In this document: piece after piece, positions 1-7,900 of the stretch
How the letters are laid out: each line of letters opens with the position of its first letter
Position numbering within the stretch: position 1 is the stretch's first letter
From: Nitrospirillum pindoramense
Lineage (GTDB): Bacteria; Pseudomonadota; Alphaproteobacteria; Azospirillales; Azospirillaceae
DNA: 64,000 nt
Assembly: GCF_007827955.1 (NCBI RefSeq)
Contig: NZ_VITR01000008.1
Coordinates: forward strand, 62,001-126,000
Reading direction: 5' to 3'
Translations under genes and position numbers: made by a program
Notes under the pieces: model-generated
What the model saw: the letters and a program-made list of their open reading frames with translations, nothing else
Told to the model about the DNA's origin: nothing
Database searches by the model: none

Positions 1-1
1 G

Positions 2-130
2 GGCACGCCGCCTGAGGCGGTGCGCCTGGGCCTGGGTGCCGCCGCCAGCCGTGACGACCTGGCGCAAAGCCTGCGCATCGTGGCCGACCTGCTAAGCCAG
101 CCCCCGGCCCTATCCTCGCTGGTGGTGTGA
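2..130 (+). CDS. 3' end of a MocR/GntR-type PLP aminotransferase-fold regulator (partial)
   Basis: The window opens inside a gene; 42 codons remain before the TGA at 128-130. The visible tail reads as AVRLGLGAAASR followed by DDLAQSLRIVADLL. That is typical of the C-terminus of class I aminotransferase-like domains, especially MocR-type regulators (GntR helix-turn-helix fused to a PLP fold). With only the last 5-10 percent visible the family is an inference, and a stand-alone aminotransferase is possible. It converges on the cupin gene with a 3-base gap between the two stop codons. Confidence 0.45.
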   Translation, partial: GTPPEAVRLGLGAAASRDDLAQSLRIVADLLSQPPALSSLVV

Positions 131-133
131 CGC

Positions 134-466
134 TCAGACGGCCGCTTCGCCGATATGGATGGCCAGCCAGACGGTGGGCGGGTCCAAGTCGGTGAAGGTC
201 ACCCGGTGGCGGGCGTTGGCCGGGATGAACAGGTGGTCGCCGGGCGCCAGGGCCGTTTCCGTGCCGTTCATCTCCACCCGCGCGGCGCCGGCCAGGACCA
301 GCACCCATTCGTCGTGCGCCTGGACGTAAGGCCGGTCGACCGGCGTCACCTGCCCTTGGGACACGATGCGCTCTATGCGACAGCCGGGTCGGCGCAGGAT
401 GTCGGTGAAGCATTCCGCGTCCAGGGCCGGGGGCAGGGCGGTCAACAGGTTGCCGGGCATGTCCAT
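134..466 (-). CDS. Small cupin-domain protein
   Basis: A single-domain cupin of about 110 residues. The first cupin motif is seen around HDEWVLVLAG..RVEM and the second around GDHLFIPANARHRV, giving the usual H/E/H metal-ligand pattern of a small beta-barrel cupin. The start at 466 (MDMPGNLL) has AGGGA about 9 bases upstream. An upstream in-frame ATG at 547 would add 27 residues that do not look like cupin sequence. It lies about 150 bases downstream of the prepilin peptidase on the same strand. The substrate is unknown; small cupins of this type are often sugar- or metabolite-binding proteins. Confidence 0.7.
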   Translation of the reverse strand: MDMPGNLLTALPPALDAECFTDILRRPGCRIERIVSQGQVTPVDRPYVQAHDEWVLVLAGAARVEMNGTETALAPGDHLFIPANARHRVTFTDLDPPTVWLAIHIGEAAV

Positions 467-614
467 CAGGCTTGTTCCCTTTGCGGTGTCGGGCGCCAGG
501 GCAGTCTGGACATCCCGTGCCCGGGAGGCAACCAGTGGGTGCGTCAAGCGCCGCGCCGCCGAGATCCATCACGGCCACCACGCCGGCTGCATTGATCTCG
601 GCGGCTGCCAGACG

Positions 615-1373
615 CTATGCCAGCGACAGCAACCAGCAGACCCAAATCGCGAAGGCCAGACAGGGACCGAAGGGCATGGGGGCAGCCGGATCCAACGGCT
701 TGCCGAGGGCCCTGCTGAAGGCAAACGCCAACAGCCCGCAGGTGGCGCTGAGCAGCAGCACATGGGGCAGGGCCGCCAGCCCTAGCCAGGCGCCGCCGGC
801 GGCCAGCAGCTTGGCATCCCCCCGGCCCATTCCATCGCGCCCGCGCACGGCGCGATAAACCAGATTGAGCGCGACTAAACCACCATACCCGGCCGCAGCC
901 GCCACCGCATGATCGACGGGCATCGTGCCGGCCTGCACCCACGCCAGCGCCAAGCCAGCCGCAACCAGCGGCAAGGTCAAGGCGTCGGGCAGGATCATAT
1001 GACGCATGTCGATCAGCGCCAGGGCCAGCAGCGTCCACCCCAGGCCCGCGCCCGCCCATAGGGTCAACGGGTCTTCGATCCCCAGCGTCCCCGCGACGCC
1101 CACCATGATGGCGGCCGGAAGCAGGGCCGCCAGCTCGATATGCAGATGAAAAGGGGGGATGGGGGCGGCGCAGTGCCGACAGCGGCCCCGGGCCATCAGG
1201 AAAGAAACGATGGGGATCAGATCCAACGTTCCCAGGATATGGCCACAGGCATCGCAGCAGGAGCGCGCCCACGCCACGGGCCGGCCGGCCGGTAACCGTT
1301 CCACCAGCACGCCAAGAAAGCTGCCGATAATGGGCGCGATAAGGATCAAGGGAAGAAATGTCAGCAAGATCAA
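615..1373 (-). CDS. gspO: Prepilin peptidase (A24 family, GspO/PilD type)
   Basis: A 252-residue polytopic membrane protease. It cleaves the type IV prepilin leader and N-methylates the new terminus at the inner membrane. Two CxxC pairs (CDAC and CRHC, about residues 40-70) form the zinc-binding cytoplasmic loop of full-length PilD/GspO enzymes. The two catalytic aspartates are seen in ALIDMRHMILPD and in the GxGD motif (GRGDAKL). The start is TTG at 1373; the sequence is hydrophobic from the first residue. It is the only prepilin peptidase here and faces away from the giant glycanase and pseudopilin operon, whose four pseudopilins are its obvious substrates. Confidence 0.93.
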   Translation of the reverse strand: MILLTFLPLILIAPIIGSFLGVLVERLPAGRPVAWARSCCDACGHILGTLDLIPIVSFLMARGRCRHCAAPIPPFHLHIELAALLPAAIMVGVAGTLGIEDPLTLWAGAGLGWTLLALALIDMRHMILPDALTLPLVAAGLALAWVQAGTMPVDHAVAAAAGYGGLVALNLVYRAVRGRDGMGRGDAKLLAAGGAWLGLAALPHVLLLSATCGLLAFAFSRALGKPLDPAAPMPFGPCLAFAIWVCWLLSLA

Positions 1374-1380
1374 TGCCTAA

Positions 1381-1947
1381 GGCCTGGGCTTTGGGTGCCG
1401 GACCTCAGGTGGGGGCTGAGGCTGGCAAGCCATCAGCTACCCGGAATCAGCTGCCATGACCATGCCTTAATCATGGTGGCCTGTTTACCCGATGCCGATT
1501 CGGGTGGGGCGGGCAAGCCAGCTTTCGCAGGCCGCTGATATTTTTGTACCAATTCGCCGAATTTTTGTTCTTTGCCCGCGAAGAAATAGGCCGCCAGAAA
1601 CTGTGCTGAAGAGGTATTTGTGGGCAGAGGCTCGGCCATCGCCCCCCTTTCTGGCGGAGTGCTGGAGCGGGAATATTGCTTTTTTCAGTATATTTCTTTT
1701 TGCCACTTAACAAAAATTAGTTTTCGCTAACCCCTTATGGGCAGTGTCACCCATACCTAATCGCGCTTCCATCTAAAATGGCCATGCCTTTCGTACTATA
1801 TTGGTGGCCATTTTAAGAAACATTTCAGCAATTACAAAAAATTGCATGACGCCTGGGTGGATGTAATAGGCCACCGGAAGGCGCGTCTGTGAAATGGCGC
1901 CTCTACAAGAGAAGACCGGCGGCTCTCCAGGCGAATGGAGCATAAAA
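1381..1947. other. Intergenic region upstream of the giant glycanase gene
   Basis: About 570 bases without a convincing gene. Its right half (about 1540-1850) is clearly more AT-rich than the surroundings and is the likely promoter region for the glycanase and secretion operon; I could not fix a -35/-10 pair. It contains the inverted repeat listed at 1774-1815. A 68-codon minus-strand frame at 1433-1639 has a G-rich stretch before its ATG but no recognisable family, so I do not call it a gene. Confidence 0.5.
1774..1815. promoter_or_regulatory. Inverted repeat TAAAATGGCCA-N20-TGGCCATTTTA
   Basis: Two perfect 11-base inverted arms (1774-1784 and 1805-1815) are separated by 20 bases. They lie about 130 bases before the start of the giant glycanase gene. 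No T-run follows, so it does not look like an intrinsic terminator. The arm centres are 31 bases apart, about three helical turns, which would let two dimers or one looping regulator bind on the same face. An operator or an mRNA leader hairpin are both possible. Confidence 0.45.
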
Positions 1948-4900
1948 ATGGTAATGCGTGCGTTGGGGGCGTTTCTATTCCTGGCCAAGACGCTCATTCT
2001 GGCGTCTGTTATTGGCGGCATTCTAGGAATGTCCGTGGCATTCGCGGACAGCGGGGTTCTGCCGCCGTCCAACCGGGTGACCATCAATCTGGGTGAAACG
2101 CCCTGGCGCTATCTGAAGGATGGCGATCCCGCCAATGCCATGAGCCCGGCCTATGACGACAGCCCGGCCAACACCAAGGAGGTGTGGTCGTCGGTCGGCG
2201 TTCCACAAAGCCCCAGCGACAACGACACCTTCCTGAACATGGAATCCGGTGGTGGCCAGGGACAGCTGACCGGCAACATCACCTGGTATCGAAAGCACTT
2301 CTCACTGGACGCGTCATACGCGACACGGAAGCTTTTCGTGGAGTTCGAGGGCGCCCACATGGGCGCCCAGGTTTACATCAACGGCCATTTCATCCAGGGC
2401 AACAGCCTGGTGAACCCGAACGCCACCCATGTCGTGGGTTTCGTCCCCTTCATCGTCGACATCACCGACTATGTGAAGTTCGACGGCACGGACAACGTGC
2501 TGGCGGTGAAGGTCGCGCGCGGTGACGCCTTTTTCACCAACCCTAACTTCGCGGGCGCGTTCCGCTTCGGTCAGGCGGACAGCGGGCTGTTCCGCCCGGT
2601 GTGGATGTACATCACCGACCGCGTGCACATTCCCCGCAACACCTATTCCGTCCTGAACACCTGGGGCACCTATGTCTCCACGGTGGCGGCCAGCGACGCC
2701 TCCGCCACCATTCGCGTGCAGACCAACGTCGCCAATGAATACGGCACCGACCAGACGGTGACCTTGAACACCCAGATCGTGGACGCCAGCGGCAATGTCG
2801 TCGCCACGGCCCAGGACACCAAGACGGTGGCCGCCAGTCCGCTGCCAGCCACGCCCGCGCGCAACGCGCCGGATGCCGCCCCGCCGCCGGCGATCTTCGA
2901 CCAGACGCTGACGGTGGAAAACCCCACGCTCTGGTATCCGAACAACAGCCAGTGGGGTAAGCCCTACCTGTACACGGTGGTCCACACCGTCAGCGTCAAC
3001 GGCGTGGTGGTCGATGCCACGACCACGCCGCTGGGCATCCGCACCATCAGCTGGGACCAGAACTTTCCCATCATCAACGGCCACGCCCATTACCTCTGGG
3101 GTGCGTCCGGTCGCTATGACTATCCCGCCCTGGGCTCCGCTGTGCCGGAAGAACAGCAATGGCGCGATGTTGCCCTGCTGGCCAATGCCGGCGGCAGCCT
3201 GTACAGGCCCGGCCATTCCGCGCAGGGGCCCGAGTTCCTGGCGGCGGCGGACGCGTATGGCGTGATGATGATCCAGCCCAGCGGCGACGGCGAGAACGGC
3301 TTCGCCACGCTTTGCCCTGGCACCACCTACGTCAACGGCTGCACCGCCAACACCCAGGACGTGGAACTGAAGAAGGAAGTGCACCGTGACATGATCGTGC
3401 ACGACCGCAACAACCCGTCGGTCCTGGCGTGGGAGGCGAACAACGGCGTCACCGACACCACCTTGGCGCAAAGCCTGAAAGCGTTGTCGGAGGTGTGGGA
3501 CCCCGTTCTGACCCGTGCCCAGTCCGATCGCACGCCCAACCCGGCGAATGGTGACATCCTCGGCTGCTCGGGCGATGGCTGCGATATCGGCGTCAAGACC
3601 GCCAACCCCAACGTGCCGGCCTGGGGCTCGGAATACTGGGACAACGGCGTTGGTCGCGACCTTTATGACTACGAACTGCCGTTCGCCGCGCTGTACATGA
3701 AGCAGTGGGTGAAGAGCGTGGCGATCAAGTCCTTCGGCATGGCCCATTGGTACCTGGCGGACACCCCGGGTGAGATCGTGACCCAGGTGGACGGCCCCGG
3801 TTCGCCCACCGGCGTCGCCAGCGGCCACACCCCGGAATCCATCCGCGGGAATGGCGCGTCCATGATGGATGCCAACCGTCTGCCCCGGCTGCTGTACTAC
3901 ATCTACCAGGCCGCCTGGACGTCCTTCGACACCAAGCCGGTGGTGAAGCTGGCCTATCACTGGAATCGCACGGGCCAGGTGCGGGTGAACGCCTTTTCCA
4001 ACTGTCCGTCGGTTCGCCTGCTGCTGAATGGCCTGCGGCAGGGCGGCGACATGACCCCGAACCCCGTCACCACCGACGTCAGCGGTGACATGACCCGGAA
4101 CACCACGCTGCTGCCAACCCAGGCCCATTGGGACGTGATGTGGGCCGCCGGCACGCTCACCGCCCAATGCCTGGACAGCAATGCCCGCGTGGTGACCGAT
4201 GCCGCCGGCAACCCGGTGCAGGATACCCAGGTGACGGCCGGCGCCCCCGACCACATCCGCCTGACCGTGACCCCGGAACTGGTGCGTCCCAACAACGTCG
4301 CCTTCACCGTGCAGGCGAATGGCACCGACGCCGCCTTCATCACCGCCGAGGTGGTCGACGCCAATGGCGTGCGCGTGCCGGACGTGTCGCCGACCTTGAC
4401 CTTCGCGGTCAGCGGTCCCGGCACCTATCGCGGCGGCGCCGACCACTATGTGACGGCGGGCCAGGGGCAGAGCTATCACGCCCCGGGCGACCCCAACCTG
4501 ACGGCGGAGGGTGGCATCACCCGCATTGCCGTGCGCGCGCAGTTCACCCCCGGCACGGTGAAGGTCACCGCCACGGCGCCGGGTTTGGGGGCGGGCACCG
4601 CCAGCTTCCAGATCATGCCGATCACCGGGCCCACGCTGGGCAGCAACGGCAGCCTGTCCGTGCCTGCGGCCCCCTCCAGCGCGCTGGCCATCGTCACCCA
4701 GCCGCAGGATCAGACCGTCACCGTCAGCCAGTCGGCCACCTTCACGGTGCTGACCGCCGGGTCGACGCCCCTGACTTACCAGTGGCAGCGGGGCGGCGTG
4801 GCCATTCCCGGCGCGACCGGCTACAGCTACACCACCCCCGTCACCGCGTTGACCGATAACGGCGCCCTCTACAGCGTCGTCGTCAGCAATGCCTCGGGCA

Positions 4901-7900
4901 CCAGCGTGACCTCCAAATCGGCCCTGCTGAGCGTGGTGCCGCCGACGGTGCCCGCCATCGTCGCCCAGCCGCAGCCCCAGACGGTGATCGCCGGCCAGAA
5001 CGCCGCCTTCAGCGTGACGGCCACCGGCTCGCCCGTGCTGCGCTATCAGTGGTATCGGAACGGGACCGCCATTTCCGGCGCGACCGCGTCCGTTTACAAC
5101 ACGCCCGTCCTGACGTTGGCGGACAACGGCGCCAGCTTCACCGTGGTGGTCACCAACACGGCGGGCACCGTCACCTCGGCCGCCGCCGTCCTCACGGTGG
5201 GTGCTGCCAACCCGCCCTCCATCGTCACCGCCCCGGCCAGCCAGGCGGTGTCGGTCAACCAGACGGTGGTGCTGTCGGTTTTGGCCTCCGGCACGGCGCC
5301 ACTCCACTATCAGTGGATGCATGACGCCGTGGCCGTCGGATCCGATGCCGCCAACTACGTCATCCCGTCGGCGCAGACCGCCGACGCGGGCAGCTATACC
5401 GTCACGGTCACCAACGTGGCCGGCAGCGTCACCAGCAACCCCGCCATCCTGTCGGTCAGCGGCAGCAACGGCACCAACCTGGCGGCGGGCAAGGCCTCTT
5501 TTGAGAGCAGTGAGCAGAACGCCGGCCTGACGTCGAAGTACGCCTTCGACGGCGACATCACCACGCGGTGGTCGTCGGCGCCGCAGATCGACCCGTCCTG
5601 GGTCGGCGTCGATCTGGGAAGCATCCGGACCTTCGACGAGGTCGTGCTGAACTGGGAAAACGCCCACGCCGCTGCCTACCAGATTCAGGTTTCCAACGAC
5701 GAGGGTGATACCAAGAACTGGACGACGGTGTATCCGACGGACGGCGTCAGCATGGCGGTGGGCAAGGGGGGTACGGAAACCCTGCAATTCCCCAGCACGT
5801 CCGCCCGCTATGTGCGGATGTTCGGAACCAAGCGGGCCACCGACTATGGCTACTCCCTGTTTGAGTTCCAGGTGTACGACGTGCCCCAGTGCGGCGCGGC
5901 GGCGGAGCGCTACACCCCGCAGCCGGCCAAGTCGGGCACCTACATCTCCCCCATCCCCGGTATCCCCAACGGCCCCTTCGTGCCCACGGTGGTGGACAAC
6001 GCCAGCGGCCTGACCTGGCAGCAGTACGTCACGACCTATTCCCAGCAGGGGGCGCAGTTCACCCGGCCCGTGGCCGAGCAGTATTGCGCGTCCGTCGGCA
6101 TGCGCTTGCCCACCCAGGATGAGGTGCTGACCATCGCCGGCAGCAACTATGCGGCCTGCGCCTTCCCCAACCCGTGGAGCACCTGGACCGAGACCAACGT
6201 CCCCGGTGAAGCCGACCGCGCCTACTTCGTCTCTTCGGCCGGTCAGTCCTCCTCCCAGATCATTGATAACTCCCCCGGCTGGGCGCTGTGCGTCGCCGGG
6301 GCGCCGTTGGCGGCGCCGGTGATCACCGCATCGCCGTCGAACCAGACCGCGCCGCTGGGCGGCACGGCGACCTTCACGGTCACCGTCACGGGGGCCGGCC
6401 CCTTCAGCTACCAGTGGCTGGAGAATGGCGTGGGGGTGGGCATCACCACCGTGCCCAGCTTCACCACCGCCCCGCTCAAGGCGAGCGACGACGGCGCATC
6501 CTTCAGCGTCATCGTCACCAATGGCGGCGGCAGCGCCACCAGCACCGCGGCCGTCCTGACGCTGGGCCCGGCCACGGGGGGCGGCGCCGGCACGGGCGGG
6601 GATGGCAACACCGGCGGCAACACCGGTGGCGGAAACGGGGGTGACGGCAATGGGGGTGGCGGCGCGCCCACCAACCCCCTGACCCCACCCACCAAGTCGC
6701 CCGCGTCGGATTTGGCCGCCGGCAAGACCGCGGTCGCCACCAGCGACCAGGGTGATGGCTACCCCGCCTCGTCCGCGGTGGACGGCGACTTGAATTCCCG
6801 CTGGTCGTCCGGCCCCACCGACGCGGAATCCATCACCGTCAACCTGGGCTCCGTCATGACTGTCGACCGCGTGGTCCTGCGGTGGGAGGCGGCTTACGGC
6901 AGCGCCTACCTGATCCAGACGTCGACCGACAACCAGAACTGGAAGACCGTCTATACCCAGAACAATGGCAAGGGCGGGAACGAGGATCTGCGCTTCACCG
7001 CCACCCAGGCCCAGTATGTCCGCATGCAGGGTGTGAAGCGGGCCAGCGGCTTCGGTTACTCGCTGTTTGAGGTCGAGGTCTACAACACCGCCAACACCCC
7101 GCAATACACCATCACCGCGACGGCCGGTGCCAATGGCGCCGTCGTCCCCGGCGGATCGGTGCCGGTCTATGCCGGCGCCAACCAGACGTTCGCCTTCCAG
7201 CCCGCCGCCGGCTACGCGGCGACCGGGATCGTGGCGGATGGACAAAGCATTGGCCAGGTGGGCAGCTACACCTTCATCAACGTGCAGGCCCCCCACACCG
7301 TGGCGGCCACGTTCAGCGTCGCCTCGGCGGGGGTGGACCTGGCCCTGCACCAGAACGCCACGTCGAGCGAGATCGAGGGGGATGGCTATCCCGCCAGCAA
7401 CGCGGTGGACGGCGACCCGGGCACCCGCTGGTCGTCCAAAGCCGGCCCCACGGCCTGGTTGCAGGTGGATTTGGGCGCCGCCAAGGCATTCAACCGCATC
7501 GTCCTGACGTGGGAGAACGCCTACGCGGTCGGCTATCAACTCCAGGTGTCCACAGATAACAAGAACTGGACCACGGTCTACACCCAGGCCGCCGGCCAGG
7601 GTGCGATCGAGGACATCTCCTTCCCCGAGGTGACGGCCCAATATGTCCGCCTCAACGCGACGCAGCGGTCCGGCCCCTACGGCTACTCCCTGTGGTCCTT
7701 CCAGGTGTTCGATATGCCGACCCCGCCGACGCTGACGGCTCAGCCCGCCAGCGTGACGGCGACGGCCGGGCAGACGGCCCAGTTCACCGTGGCGGCCACC
7801 GGCACCGCCCCCTTCACCTACCAGTGGTATGAGAACGGGAAGCTGCTGGCGGTCACCGATACCCCCGCCTTCACCACGGCGGCGTTGGCTATGGCCGACA

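Noticed and set aside
1433-1639. A possible 68-residue minus-strand protein
   Set aside because: It has a G-rich stretch before its ATG but no family resemblance; three alternative frames are open in the same stretch, so coding is not supported.
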